DNA from: Microplitis mediator
Taxonomy: Eukaryota; Arthropoda; Insecta; Hymenoptera; Braconidae
NCBI RefSeq assembly: GCF_029852145.1
Contig: NC_079970.1
Span: 17,835,831-17,899,830 of the forward strand
Direction: 5' to 3'
Length of the DNA stretch: 64,000 nucleotides
Both the position numbers and the translations under genes were made by a program. How positions within the stretch are numbered: position 1 is the stretch's first letter; each line of letters opens with the position of its first letter. The notes under the pieces are model-generated. The model was not told where the DNA came from, did not search any database, and was given only the letters and a program-made list of their open reading frames with translations. This document shows, one piece after another, positions 1-12,059 of this stretch.

Positions 1-61
1 ATCTCATAACGTTAATGAGTTATAATCTTGTGTCAATTATTTCATGTAATGGATTATCTTA

Positions 62-212
62 CCCTTCTTAAAAGAAACGATTCGAAACGATTTGCAATGT
101 TAAATGCCCATAAGAAAGGCGATTCAAAAGTATTTAAAGTATTCAATTGCATTAAAAAGTATTTAAAAATTTTTTTTTTTTAATCGTTTTAAATCGTTTC
201 TTTTAATAAGGG
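62..212. mobile_element. Small inverted-repeat element (MITE-like), about 151 bp
   Basis: The ends are inverted copies for about 33 bp: CCCTTCTTAAAAGAAACGAT on the left and a diverged inverted match ending in AAGGG on the right. TTA flanks both sides. It has no coding capacity, so it is read as a non-autonomous DNA element; the CCCTT end and TTA flanks loosely recall TTAA-target families, which is inference. Confidence 0.55.
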
Positions 213-540
213 TTATGTCAATATTTGTACAAATTGTAATACGCTTAACTGTCGATATTTTAAAAAAATTTTCAAAATTTAATGACGATGACACCACTAA
301 AATCATAATTAAATATATATATATATTTATATATAAATATGGACGACATTTTCTACGTCATGTTTCAGTAAATAAAAAAGTAGCAATTTTTCATTTTCAA
401 GAAAAAAAAATTTTTTTTTTAATGCCATCTAGCAGCGAATGTAGAATCTACATACCTCAAAATAAAATTTACTTTTTTAATTAAAAATATTTAATCATCA
501 CTATTTATAAAAATATGTAACTAGTAACATGTAGTTAAGT
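213..540. other. AT-rich DNA, no gene seen
   Basis: Very AT-rich with homopolymer runs. The only open frame (215-484) is low-complexity, has no recognisable domain and is treated as chance. Confidence 0.5.
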
Positions 541-1262
541 ATTTATTTTTTTTATTTATTTATTTAAATAAGCAGCTCTAGAACAAGTGTTCCCTAAGGG
601 TGGTAAAGTTAAATACATACATAGTGAGTGTATGGCATTTACAGTACACAATATGAAACATGATAAAACATAGTAATAAAGTCATAACAATCATAGTAAT
701 AAAACGACTAAATCATTACAGTCGACTCTGTCTAAAGGTTCCACATCGGGACAGGACCATTGCCTAAAGGTTCCCTCCCCACCATCAGCACTTCCCCTAC
801 AATATATTCCCCTCGAGCGCCGAGGCGCACGCTAAAACGAACACATTGCGCAGTAAGAATAACCTCTAAAAACATGCATTTAAAGTTAGCGCTCGAAAAC
901 TGAATTGTGATTCGTCACTCGAGAAAGCGGGTGGGGGAACATCCGGGAACCTTTAAGCAATGTATCCTGGAACCTATAGACAGCGGGAACCTTTAGGCAG
1001 AGAACCTTTAGACCGAGTCGACTTTGTATAACTTAAATAATTTCAATAATGCGAAACTGATTTGAAAATTTGAAAAGTAGGTAAATTAATAAATTAATAA
1101 ATAAACATCGACTCTAAACGGTTCTTTGAAAAAACCAATTACAACACGCAGACTTAAACTCTGCTAAAGTACTCATGGCGACACGTTCTGATGGCAGCTG
1201 ATTCCAAGTTCTAATTGCAGTTAACAGAAACGAACGCTCAAATGTCACTGTTCAAGTATTTG
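541..1262 (-). mobile_element. 3' stump of a non-LTR retrotransposon
   Basis: Read on the minus strand, positions 1245-1114 encode 44 codons closing at a TAG stop. They contain TFERSFLLTAIRTWNQLP and then STLAEFKSACCNWFF, the pattern found at the very C-terminus of the reverse-transcriptase polyprotein in many jockey/R1/CR1-like elements. A 3' untranslated stretch follows and ends in a simple TAAA/TAAATA-type tail at about 541-569. Just upstream of the coding piece the frame has a TGA, and the element is then cut off by the dispersed repeat starting near 1283. The 3' UTR is also broken by the inverted-repeat element at 720-1023. The order of events is therefore retrotransposon first, the other two later. 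Clade is uncertain; this is a dead 5'-truncated copy. Confidence 0.6.
720..1023. mobile_element. GC-rich inverted-repeat element nested in the retrotransposon 3' UTR
   Basis: Terminal inverted repeats of about 22 bp: left AGTCGACTCTGTCTAAAGGT, right its inverted copy with one mismatch (GACC for GACA). The motif GAACCTTTA recurs several times just inside the right end. The interior is much more GC-rich than its surroundings and encodes nothing visible. Superfamily unknown. Confidence 0.65.
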
Positions 1263-1282
1263 GTAAACATATTGAAAGAAAA

Positions 1283-1935
1283 AAAAATCGGTCTGTCAGT
1301 TGACCCTGCGGGCCAGCCCCAAAACTTCCCGCTGTTTTCGAGCTCAAGAACCTCGAAAACATTATTGTGGATACATTTTCGAGCTCTTCGAGAGCTTACT
1401 TTTGTATGCTGTTGTTTTCGAAAAAAAATGTTTTTCACCATTTTTTCTCCAACGATATCTCTCAAACAAATAAACCGATTGAGACGGTTGAGGTGGCAAT
1501 CGACGCGGCTTATAAAGCTTCAGAGCCCAGTCGATTTTGGAATCAATCCATCAAGCACATTAAAAGTTATCCAAAAAAAACATTTTTGAAAAAATTTTAT
1601 TTTTGGAATATCTCTGAGCGAGCCCTACCGATCAAGCTCAATTTCTCACAGCTTTAAAATATTGACAAGCCGCGTCGAATGAAACCTTAAAGTTCAAAAT
1701 CGGTTCATCCGTTCAAAAGATACAGGTATTTACATACGTACGTACGTACGTACATACAAACATACATACACTCGAATATCATCTTGAAATTAGTCAGAAT
1801 AGCTTCCTAGAAGCTCAAAACGTCAAGACCTCTTTGAAATCTTAGAAATTCGATTTTCGTAAATCGGACCGAAACCAATAACTTCCCGAATTTTTGAAAA
1901 TTTACAATTTTCTTAGCGGGAAGTTACAAAAAATC
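1283..1935 (+). repeat. Dispersed CGGGAAGTT repeat family, copy 1 (near full length)
   Basis: The 5' end carries GTTGACCCTGCGGGCCAGCC and then ACTTCCCGCTGTTTTCGAGC; the 3' end closes with TTCTTAGCGGGAAGTTA. A short stem of AACTTCCCG with CGGGAAGTT near the 3' end could form a hairpin. Between them are a GACGGTTGAGGTGGCAATCG block and an ACGT/ACAT microsatellite at about 1736-1770. Related copies occur at 9195, 11140, 53465 and 56733. No intact ORF; short open frames across it are low-complexity. Most likely a non-autonomous mobile element; class unresolved. Confidence 0.6.
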
Positions 1936-2710
1936 GTGGGTAAACTCCATTCTCTCCTAGTTGGAAGTACATATCAGCCATGTACTTTATAATTCCACAT
2001 GAACGCTTTCTAAAAAATGATGAAAAAAATTGTGTACAAAAATATACTTTTCTATTTTTATGACTGCATCCTTTAATTTTACTTGTGTTGAATAAACAAT
2101 TGATTATCTATCAATACGTATGACAAAAAGAAATTTATATTCTGGACCAAGTACTTAATTTTGAATTTTGTTAAATTTTAAATAAATAGTCGAAAAATTT
2201 TCCTAACATTTGAGTTCATTTTGTACTAGAGAGAGAGAGGGGGAAGTGAAAACTTGGAGTAATTCAAAATTTTTTTTCCATTTTCCTTAAATTTTTAAAA
2301 TTACTAAAAACTAAAATTAATGATATTAAATAGAATAATAATTTATTTTTGTTAAAATAAATAATATAAAAGGTTGTAAATAAATTTTTAGAATCAATTT
2401 TCAACTGCCTTCATAGAAACTGTAGTTAAAAATGAATACATTAAATGTAATGTTTTCTAGCACGTCTTTGATAGGTGGACGTAAATGGTCCTTATAGGGG
2501 TAATTTTGACAAATAGTGTAGGAGGCGAGAGGGGTACAGGTATAGATTGAAAGTATAGATTAGTTTTTGAGGGGAAAGGAAGACCTAGACATTAGTACAT
2601 TGTGCCGCACAGTCCAGTGACACTAGAGGCAAACAGGTTAGCGTCAACGACTGAATCGTTTTAGTGAATCAAGTTTAACGAATATAAGTAATAAATCAAT
2701 TATTTTAAAT
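1936..2710. other. Intergenic DNA upstream of the ankyrin gene
   Basis: AT-rich, with a short GA run near 2229-2240. It should contain the promoter of the gene starting at 2711, but no clear TATA box or initiator can be singled out. Confidence 0.4.
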
Positions 2711-4063
2711 ATGGAAGTTCAACAACCAATCACCTTCAGCGAGTACAAAACATCGTGTAAGGAAATACGAAATGGACAAAGGGGAGTCAACACAAGACTT
2801 GCATTTGAAAGTTTCGGCATAATATCAATCCTACACATTGCATTATACTTCGAAGATTATTCATTTGTGGAGTATCTTCTCGATCATCAAGTTGATGTCA
2901 ACGTCAATGAAGAAAGCTGTGGAACACCATTACACTTTGCCATTATCCAGAAAGTAAATTACAGAACAATTCAAAAACTGTTAGAAGTTGGTGCAAATGT
3001 AAATGCTGAAGATAATGAAAAATTTACTCCATTGCATAGAGCCGTCCACCTCAATCGATACAAAATTGCTGAATTACTTCTTGAGTTTGGTGCAAATATC
3101 AATGCAACTTGTGATGCAAAAAATGGTTTCGATTTCTGGACACCGTTAGATCTTGCTATCATTGGTGACAAATTAGAGATGGTGATGTTGTTACTCAGTT
3201 GTGAGACTGATATTAATTTAAAACTACAAAATGGAAGATATCCTCCATTAGTAATAGCTTGTCTCTATGGATCCGTCAGAGCGATCGAAATTATTTTGGA
3301 AAAAGGTGCTGACATTAATTACTCGAGTGACAGTGGTTTAATAACTGAATTGCCGTTACAAGCCGCTGTGGTATCAGGAGATCACTATAAAGTCAGATTG
3401 TTGTTAAGCAATAGTGACATCAAGATCAATCAAGTGAATATTGAATGCAAAACTGCACTCCATTACGCTGTCAGTTCGCCATCAGAAATTATTCTTAAAA
3501 ATCTTTTGGATGCTGGTATTGATGTGAATGTGGTTGATAGAGGTGGTCGATTGGCTGTGGAATCGAATAATCGAGACAGTGGTAAAAAAAAAATTATCAT
3601 ATTGAAAAAACACATTGTTAAGCTAAGTGTTGCTGGTTATTGTTTAGCTGAAGGTAATTTGAAAGCTATCAGTGATGAAGAATATGACAATTTGCGAAAG
3701 AAATGTAGTGAAGAAATCGAAGTATTAAAATCATCTAGAATTGATTCAATTAATCTCAGTTTTTATAGTGTACTTTGCAAAAATGAACATGTCTTGGCAC
3801 GAAGATTGAAACGTGTGGACGAAGAAAGTATTTTAAGATTTAATTTTAAAACTGAATTTCCTTTATATGGTAACATGATTTATTATAAAGTAAAGAGGGC
3901 CGCTAATAGAAAACAACTTCTGACGTATGTTGATAATTTTACTAGTCAAGCATTTTTGGAGTATTTACCGGACACTTTTACCAGAAAAATAACTAGCTAT
4001 ATAACAAATAATGAATTGAAAATATTAAATGTAAGTGAAAATAATTATGTTCAATGGATATGA
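2711..4063 (+). CDS. Ankyrin-repeat protein with PRANC/F-box-like C-terminus
   Basis: Single-exon gene of 450 residues; the ATG sits in a good context (AAATATGGA). Six or seven ankyrin repeats span about residues 37-285, each with the usual TPLH or similar start and a helix-turn ending in GANVNA, GANINA, GADINY or GIDVNV. No signal peptide or membrane segment is visible, so a cytosolic or nuclear protein is expected. Residues 286-410 are a non-repeat linker. Residues about 412-445 (FLEYLPDTFTRKITSYITNN) resemble the F-box-like helix of PRANC domains, which in poxviruses dock on SCF ubiquitin ligases; such proteins are also known in Wolbachia and in wasps such as Nasonia. The inferred role is a substrate adaptor for ubiquitination. 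AATAAA signals follow at about 4165-4176. Absence of introns suits lateral transfer or retroposition. ANK identity is certain; PRANC identity is likely. Confidence 0.85.
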   Translation: MEVQQPITFSEYKTSCKEIRNGQRGVNTRLAFESFGIISILHIALYFEDYSFVEYLLDHQVDVNVNEESCGTPLHFAIIQKVNYRTIQKLLEVGANVNAEDNEKFTPLHRAVHLNRYKIAELLLEFGANINATCDAKNGFDFWTPLDLAIIGDKLEMVMLLLSCETDINLKLQNGRYPPLVIACLYGSVRAIEIILEKGADINYSSDSGLITELPLQAAVVSGDHYKVRLLLSNSDIKINQVNIECKTALHYAVSSPSEIILKNLLDAGIDVNVVDRGGRLAVESNNRDSGKKKIIILKKHIVKLSVAGYCLAEGNLKAISDEEYDNLRKKCSEEIEVLKSSRIDSINLSFYSVLCKNEHVLARRLKRVDEESILRFNFKTEFPLYGNMIYYKVKRAANRKQLLTYVDNFTSQAFLEYLPDTFTRKITSYITNNELKILNVSENNYVQWI

Positions 4064-4159
4064 TTAATTTTTTTAAATATTGTATTATAAATTTTACTTT
4101 AATTTGTACATAAAATTGTTTTACTAAATTTTGTTTATATTATTTTAATAGATGAATTT

Positions 4160-4182
4160 ATATTTTAATAAATAAATTTTTT
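4160..4182 (+). terminator. Polyadenylation signal of the ankyrin gene
   Basis: Overlapping AATAAA hexamers about 100 bp after the stop codon, followed by a T-rich stretch. This is the normal position for a eukaryotic poly(A) signal. Confidence 0.5.
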
Positions 4183-5820
4183 TTATTAAACGTATTTTCA
4201 ATTTTTTTTTTTTTATTAATTATCTACACCTGTAAGTTCTTTTCCAAAGCAATAATTAAAATTTAATTTAGACTTTAAGCTTGAAAATTTATGACACATA
4301 GCCATAAAATACTTATCATAATTAACCGACTGCTGCAAGAAATTAATATCTAGATCCTTCTCGTTATTCTTAATGTAAATTTGACAGCATCGTCTGTTCA
4401 TAACCAATAGTAAAAAAAGTAAAGAACTTAACGACTAATTGTTAATCTTAAATATCTGTTTGTAATAAACTTTTTAAATTTTCAAAAAATAATAGCCATG
4501 GAGATCCCACGATCAATACGGACTTAGAAGTTGTAGAATAGATTGTAGTTAGTTAAAAAAAAATTTTCAAAATAATCAAAGCATGCATGAATTTTGAAAA
4601 AAAAATTTTAAGTTTAAAATTTAAAAATCACAGAAAAATATTTTGAAAAACTTGCTCGTATTTTTTTCTGAAAAGCATGCTTTTTAAAAATAACACTAAA
4701 CAAAAGTACGTAATCTTACTCATAGTCATCAAAATCTGATAGTTTATAACTCAATTGATCTTCGACAGAGGTTTCACAAATCTCTGTGTACAAACTAATA
4801 CCGTGCTCGTTTGTGGTTAGAGATTAAGTTCACTAAACCAACTAAGAAATTCAAACTGGATGATATTCCTTCGAGTTTATAGAGAATCAAAGATATCTAA
4901 CGAAATTATATCTAAACTTATAACGTCTTATCAATAATTGAAATAATTAAAATATTAACTATTTGCTATTAACTTAAAAGCAAGAAAATTATTTATTTAA
5001 ATTAAAAGAAAAACTTTTTAATTTTATTTAAAGTATTTAAGGTTAATACAAATTATATTAATTTCATTTAAATATTTTTAATGGATAAAAAAAAAAACTC
5101 ATTAGATTCCACTAAGTAAATTTGCCTGTATCACTATTTATACTTTTTTTTTTTTTTTTTTCATAACAACTTTTTACTGAAATTCCACAAACAGAAAATA
5201 ATTAAAATTCATATTTGATATAAATGAAATTGAAATATAAATTATCAAAGCCGATTAAATTTTAATTAAAATAGTTAATCTTTAAACTTTTGTTGACTTA
5301 ATTTTTGAAAATTAAATTTAAAAATAAATTATTATGCTGAATAATCCGGATCTATTGAAAAAACTAACAGTATGTTTCGACATAGCACAACTAAAAGTTG
5401 AATTAATGAGATGTTTTTTTACTGACGCTTACTCAATCCCAGCTAATTCACTCACATAAAAATCATTTATACGTATTCCAACATTTCAACTAGAAAAATT
5501 TGCACCATTTAAAAGATAATTTGTTTCTGAATAAAACAAACATAATTATAGTCACTTTAAAAAAAAAATGTCAAAAAAATCTGTGATGCCCGTCAGTATG
5601 TACGGATGTTGGTAAATACAATAACTTAAGAAATGCCCAACCGATTGATCTATTTTATTTTTGATTACGATTAAATTCTCAAATAGAAGAACCCTTTTAA
5701 AATTCCCGACCCAAATCTGTTTAGTTTAATTATAATTAATAACAACTTAATACTGCCAATTCATAAAAAAATTTAGCTGCCATTTTTTATCATTATTTTG
5801 TTGTTTTTTAATACAACAAA
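4183..5820. other. AT-rich intergenic DNA, no gene recognised
   Basis: Homopolymer A/T runs and short open frames without domain-like composition. The 63-codon minus-strand frame at 4216-4407 shows no recognisable feature and is not called. Confidence 0.4.
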
Positions 5821-6311
5821 CAGTAGAGTCTCTATAACTTTTTCGTTCTGTAACTTCGACTTTCCTTCATTTCTCCTCCGACAGCAGGGGAAGTGTTCTC
5901 CCACTATCTCAACTGTACATGCGCAAAGATAAAGCGCGGTTCTGCGTATAGGCGTTGCGCGTCAACTGAGTATTCTAACCCTAAATTCGTGTACGTAAAT
6001 AAACATTTAAGTTAAATAAGCTTTAATATTGCGAAAATCATTAGAAAAAGAAAAAAAAATAAACTTATCACTTGATGAAAAATGAGTTTCACTAGAAAAA
6101 TTGATATTCTATTTAAGAAGTTCAACAACAATAGAACTGACATATTAATTTTGGAAAAACCTAACCTTTAAAATTTAATAACTCGTGGGTCTTTTCGACT
6201 GACTCACACTTTTTTTAAGCCTCGCCTTCTAGTAAAAAGAAGGGGTACTTCTATCATTTTAATTCATGGAATTCTGGATTCGTCTCAGTCAAAGTTAGAG
6301 AGACTCCACTG
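5821..6311. mobile_element. Inverted-repeat element with CAGTRGAGTCTC ends
   Basis: Left end CAGTAGAGTCTCTATAACTT and the inverted right end CAGTGGAGTCTCTCTAACTT match at 18 of 20 bases. About 490 bp, with a GC-richer patch at 5875-5980. End sequences of this type are common in pogo/Tigger-like non-autonomous elements, but no clear TA duplication is present. No ORF. Confidence 0.6.
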
Positions 6312-9194
6312 TACTTTCTTGCCTATGGGAGCGCCATCTGTCGATCACTTTTTAAAATCAATCATTTAAAATATTTAAAAAACTAAGATTTTTTCATTTT
6401 GAATAGATATTACCTTAAAACCATATAAATTTGTCATGTCTCTACATAACTTTAATTTATAGCTTACATTCTAGAGAGATGTAACAATTACAAACTATTT
6501 TTCTTATTTTTTTTTTTTTTAAATTTTCTTAGTGCTCAGGTGATTTTGTGAGACCCTTGCAGTATCCCGCACGTGTGTTGAGAGTAAATGAATTGCCTAA
6601 AGTACGGTAGAAATACGTGATATGGATTTATATTCAAAGACGTTACCCAAAAAGTAACAAATGATATATTTTTAAATTGTAATAAAGATTGTAAAAATCT
6701 ATATTTGCTTAGTTTACTTTTTTTTGCTTATTCAGCATTTAATATAGATAAGATTTTTTATTGAGCAGCTAATGAAAATTAATTATGATTAAAACTTAAA
6801 ATATTCAAGTTAGTTCGGCATAAGTTTCTAATGATGTTAAATTTTCTCGAACTCCATTCATGCAGGTGTTAATTACCTGATTTCATTTACGCGACGGTAA
6901 CGAACATGTCTCATGCGTTGGTAGTATGAACGCAAATAAAACTCTTTACATATATATATATATACCACCTTTTTGAGCGCATTATCATACATATATATAC
7001 ACATGCATATACATTTATATATAATGAAGTTACTTGTATAAAACAGACAACTTCCATACTATTACAAACAAATCTCATTTTACAACTTTTTCATGCGTGA
7101 TATAACGAGCTTAAAACGAGCGTCAACGTTAAAACTGTAAATTTAACAGGTTGACATGCATGTGTTATATTGCCCGAGAAGTGACATTAATACCATTACT
7201 AAATCCTAGGCATTTCATTGTTTTGTGTTTTATACCATTCTGATATACATTCCAAATAAATACATATATAAACTTTTAAACTCATGAGTATTTCAATTTT
7301 GAAAAATATTCTCATATTGAGTTATAACTGTTAATTAATTTTATTTCATTTCAATAAATAATGTTTTTTTTATTAATAGGGAAGACCGGGGCAATATGAA
7401 ACACTTTTTTAAAAATAAAATTTTGTTTGTTCAATAATACCATGGTATGATTTGTAGAAAAAAGTAGTGTAAGATGGAGAGATCAGCAACGTGGCCGTCT
7501 TAAAATGTTTAGTAAAAGAAATTGTTTTTCTGTTGAGTGTTTGTCACAGTCGATTGTTCGTCATAACCCTGGTCTGGGGGGAGGGGGGGTGATTTTTATT
7601 GGAATTTCAGTTCTCCCACTGTCGCACGTTTATTTTTGTCCTCGACTACTCGTTACAAGCTTGTTTTATTTTATATGATTTTAAACGTCATATTTACGTA
7701 TTGTCACTCGCGGTTATCTTGATTTTTCTAGTGCTTATAGTGCTAAAATCTTCGTGGAATGTACAGTAAATTTTCTTCATTAGTATTTCTATTTTTCCCT
7801 ATTCTTAGTTTACAATTTTTAAAATTTTAACGGAGGCTTATAACGCGCTGCCTGGCACGAAACTCAAAATACTGGTGATAAAGGGGAAGAGGCTTATGAC
7901 GGGTAGTCAACTGTATCCAAATTCTGGCATTGAAAACTAGAAGAATTTGACTCAGAGATAAAATGGCTCGCTATTAAAAAAAGATAATTTTTTTGCATGA
8001 TTTTGTTGTACTAGATTTATCTGACCATTCAAGTTTACTTCGATAATAAAATTAATGAATCAACAAAATTCCCAGAGTGACCCATTTTACCTCAGAGTTA
8101 GCTTTGTATAGTTTTCAATAAAATAATTCAAGTAACAAACACTTGAAAAAAAATTAGTTATTTTTTACTCAAAACTTTAAGTTAGTTGCTCTGTCCAGGT
8201 TGATCGACTTACCCTCTTTTCTACGTATTGTAACTAAATATTTTCAAATAAAAAGCAACTCTTTTTCTCACATAAAAATTTGTCTCACTTTTTCCTTGGT
8301 CTCCTCTACTTTTGCCGATAACTTTCACGAAGTTGGAGTGAAAAATCGTTGAGCAATTAAAAACCTATATAATATAAAACAACAAACTTAACAGCTTTAA
8401 GTTGTAAATTAAAGTGCATTTAACGACTTAGTGACACGTTAAAAGTGATTGATGACGACGTAATCCTAGATAACCTTACTCCTGATGACTAAAAGTCTAA
8501 GAAAACACGAACAGAATAAATAAAAATATCGATCTTCATGTACAAAATAAAATAAACAAAAAAATATATACATTTGGATAAAACTCATCCATCAAGTTGA
8601 GGAAAATTTCACATGTACTTTCTATTTCCTCAGAGGTAAAACTATTGATAATAATAATAATAAAAATAATAACAATAATAATAATAACGGTATTGTAAGG
8701 GTATACTAAATTTATATGTAATAAAGAAAATTTGGTTAAAATACTAAAGTATGATTTTTTACAAATTTCAGTCTTATATTATTTAAAGTATTGATCAAAA
8801 AGAAAAAAAAAACAAAGCTTAAGTGAATTTTAACCTTGAAAATAAAAAAATATACGAGAAAAAAGATCATATACTTCTACCATCTTTCTATTTACTTTCT
8901 GTGGGATTTACTCTGATCACTCGGTATCACCCACAACTCTACGATATCCTTTTACATTTTTTTTTTTCACTCCTCTTTTCAAGATTTTACTGCTCTCACT
9001 GGATTCTATTTTTTCATATTATGTATGGAATACTGAGGCAGAATGAGATATCATTTTTGAGTAAAAAAAAAAAAAAATGGAAAATCCAAAATGCATGTCT
9101 TGAGCGCTCATTTTATTTTGAAATATTTGGTTAAAATTTTATTGCATACGCAACAATTTTTCATTGAAAGCTTACATATTATTAAAAAAAAAAT
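6312..9194. other. AT-rich intergenic DNA with simple repeats
   Basis: Contains TA microsatellites (about 6950-6965), a G-rich run (about 7576-7588) and ATA/ATAAT trinucleotide runs (8648-8690). No coding exon could be supported; the 103-codon frame at 8823-9134 is low-complexity. Confidence 0.4.
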
Positions 9195-9455
9195 AAGATA
9201 TTAACAAGCTGCGTCGAATGACACCTTAAAGTTCAAAATCGGTTCATCCGTTCAAAAGATACAGGTATTTACATACGCACGTACGTACGTACACACATAC
9301 ACTCGGACATCATCGTGAAATTAGTCAGAATAGCTTCCTAGAACCTCAAAACGTCAAGATCTGATAGAAATTCGATTTTCGACAATCCGACCGAAACTAG
9401 TAACTTCCCGAATTTTTGAAAATTTTCAATTTTCTTAGCGGGAAGTTAAAAAAAA
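9195..9455 (+). repeat. Dispersed CGGGAAGTT repeat, copy 2 (3' part only)
   Basis: Starts in the CAAGCTGCGTCGAATGACAC block, keeps the ACGT microsatellite and the TCAGAATAGCTTCCTAGAAC block, and ends in TTCTTAGCGGGAAGTTA, as in copy 1. The 5' half is missing. Confidence 0.6.
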
Positions 9456-11139
9456 GTTTACTGAAAATTTTGAATTAGCCGTATTATGCAGCTTAATCAA
9501 CTCACACCCCATCTTTTTTTATCTTAGCTAAGAATTTATGAACAAATAACAATTTTTTTTCCATCTCAAAAATTGTGTCTCATTTTGACCCAATCTCTAT
9601 TATATTCAAGGGTACTTTTATTCATTATTTGATAGAAATTTTTATTCCATTGGTATTATTTTCCATATTTTTTAATATTATTATCATTGTTATCTAGTTC
9701 AACAAATGTATTAGTTCAAAAGTGCATATTAATTTGGCTTTTGAAAAAACCACGAAAAGTAAAAGACACTGAAAATATATTTTATAAGTTTAAATATATA
9801 TATAAACTTAAGAGAGGAATGGGAAAATGGATAGTCGTAACACGAGGAGAGATAGTACAAGAGTAAAAAAGTATAGGGTAGAGTAAAAGCCGTAGTTCCC
9901 GTATATTCTGTAGCGTGAAATGACTGAGTTCTGAGGAGGCCAAAGCTTTTTTTTGTCAAAGGTTGTGGTATGTTGTAGTGTACATACAGAAACGTGCTGT
10001 AGAGACTGACTAGTATTAGTGGATATATATGTATGGCAGTATAAGAATGAAAAGATCCAGACGATGAGGGAAAAAAATATAAAAAAATTTGTGAGCAGGT
10101 GTTGGTGAGGGTGCTTGTAATAGATACCCGGGACTCAAGAGAGTTGGCCTACTCTAAAAAGAAAATAAGAGATAGAATATTATTATATTATTTTATCTTG
10201 CTTTTTATTTCATTTTTCTTTATCATGAAATTTTTTTTAGTTCTCAACAATTTTTATAACTCGTCAGTCTGGACTGTACTTTCAACAGTTCATTGTCATT
10301 TTTTGTTTTGCCTCCTTTCAGTTAAGATATTTTTATTATTTGTTGCTATTTTTTTTTTTTTTATTTTGTAATTTTCTCATTTATAAATAAAACACTAAGG
10401 AATTTACATAAAAATGAGTGTATACTGTTTAAAAATAATTTTAAACTTAATTTCCCTTAATAATTGCAATATTGTACAAGTAACGTTCTTTAAGTGGGAT
10501 TAAGAAAAATACTTGGAACGTTCCTTTTTTGGTCTACTGTGTTTTTAAGTATTCATTAAAAAATTTTTAATTAAAATTACTTGATTAAATTGTTTTAATA
10601 ATTACTCGTTAATTTTGTGTTCAACGTATAAACAAAGATAAATTACAGGAATTACAAAAAATTTACATAAATGTTAAATGAAAGAGATAAGTAAAAATTC
10701 AGAAAAATATGATTGGTTATAACAATATTTTACATACATATTTGATAATAATTCACGAAAGTTGAAGCCTTTGATTTGTACTCCCAACGACGAAAAAAAA
10801 AACATTTCATGGGAATTCAAAATTTGCTTATTCTTATTTTTATAAAAAATAAAAAGTAAAGCTTTAGCGTAGTCAGAATAATTTGTCTAATATCTTAAGA
10901 TATCTTTAGATTAAAAAATTTATTATTTAGGTAAAATAAATCAAAGTAATAATTTTTCTTTCCAAAATTTTATCCACAGTTGAAATTATAGTCGTTTTTT
11001 TTTTTTTTTTTCAATTGAATTGTATGTCCTCGGTTGTATTAGGCAGTCCAGATAATTTTCCGTCTATTGAATTTTATTTAATTGAAATAAGAAAAATTTG
11101 TTTCGCTCTCTCAACTGCAATATGATATTTATAAAAATC
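9456..11139. other. AT-rich intergenic DNA, no gene recognised
   Basis: Two open frames (9729-9959 minus, 10099-10371 plus) are dominated by Phe, Leu, Ile and Ser from A/T-rich sequence and show no domain or splice structure. Nothing else stands out. Confidence 0.4.
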
Positions 11140-11432
11140 TGGAAAACGGTTGACTCTGCAGGCCGACCCCAGAACTTCTTGCTGTTTTCGAGCTCCTTGA
11201 ACTCAAAAACAGTTTCGTGAATACATTTTCGAGCTCTTCAAGCTTGAATATACCCTTCTATGCATTAGTTTTTTCAATCTCTATAAAAGTTAACTCTTGC
11301 TTTGATATATTCTGAATTTTTCGTAAATGATATCTTTTGAACTAATTAACCATTTTTTATGTTTCACGCAACATTCAAAGCACTTTTCAGCCTCTAACGA
11401 GATGAAGATTTTTATAATCATTCAGATCAACA
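11140..11432 (+). repeat. Dispersed CGGGAAGTT repeat, copy 3 (5' part)
   Basis: Diverged match to the 5' end of copy 1, including the GACTCTGCAGGCC and GCTGTTTTCGAGCTCCTTGA blocks. It is cut by the inverted-repeat element at 11433 and appears to resume for a short stretch after 12032 (CTCAAACAAATGATCCGAT). Confidence 0.5.
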
Positions 11433-12031
11433 CACTGAAAAAAAAAATTTGTTATCTTAACAAAAGTCAAGATTACGCAGTTATTTGTTAAGATAACGAA
11501 TCTATCTTGTCCAACGCAACGAAGTAACATTTTTTATGGTAAGTGAAGTGAAGTTGCCGTTATAACAAATGACATGCGTCGAGCTAAATATTGAATTAGT
11601 TTTTATGAAGATTTCTTGACTCGAGAAAATTTTACTTCACCTAAGATATTATCGCTTCCCGATATATTCTCTTGAGTCAAAAAAATCACTTCTTCAAGGC
11701 GTCCGCCTTTAACTATACTTAGACATATTGGTATACTTTTCAAAATAAATAGGGTTTAATATTTTAGCCATAATTTACAAACACAATTTATGTCTAAAAT
11801 CAAAAACTCGTGATAAATTCTTAATGATATTGTTTACCTAATTAAAGCGAAAAATTATATGCGTATTCAAAAAATTTTTCCTCAACACATATTATTTGTT
11901 ACAACAGCAACTTCACTTTACTTACCACAACAAATGTCACTTCGTTGCGTTAACCAAAATAGTTTTGCTATCATAACAAATAGCTGCGTAATCTTGATTT
12001 TTGTTATTATAGCAAATTTTTTTTTTCAGTG
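11433..12031. mobile_element. 599-bp element with long inverted repeats, CACTGAAAAAAA ends
   Basis: The ends are CACTGAAAAA and TTTTTCAGTG. The inverted arms reach about 130 bp; both carry the blocks ATTACGCAGTTATTTGTTA, CAACGCAACGAAGT and GTAAGTGAAGTGAAGTTGC (inverted on the right). The centre is AT-rich. No coding capacity; the 69-codon frame at 11859 lies within the arm. Inserted into dispersed-repeat copy 3. Confidence 0.7.
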
Positions 12032-12059
12032 CAATTTTGATGTTATTAGAAAAAAAACA

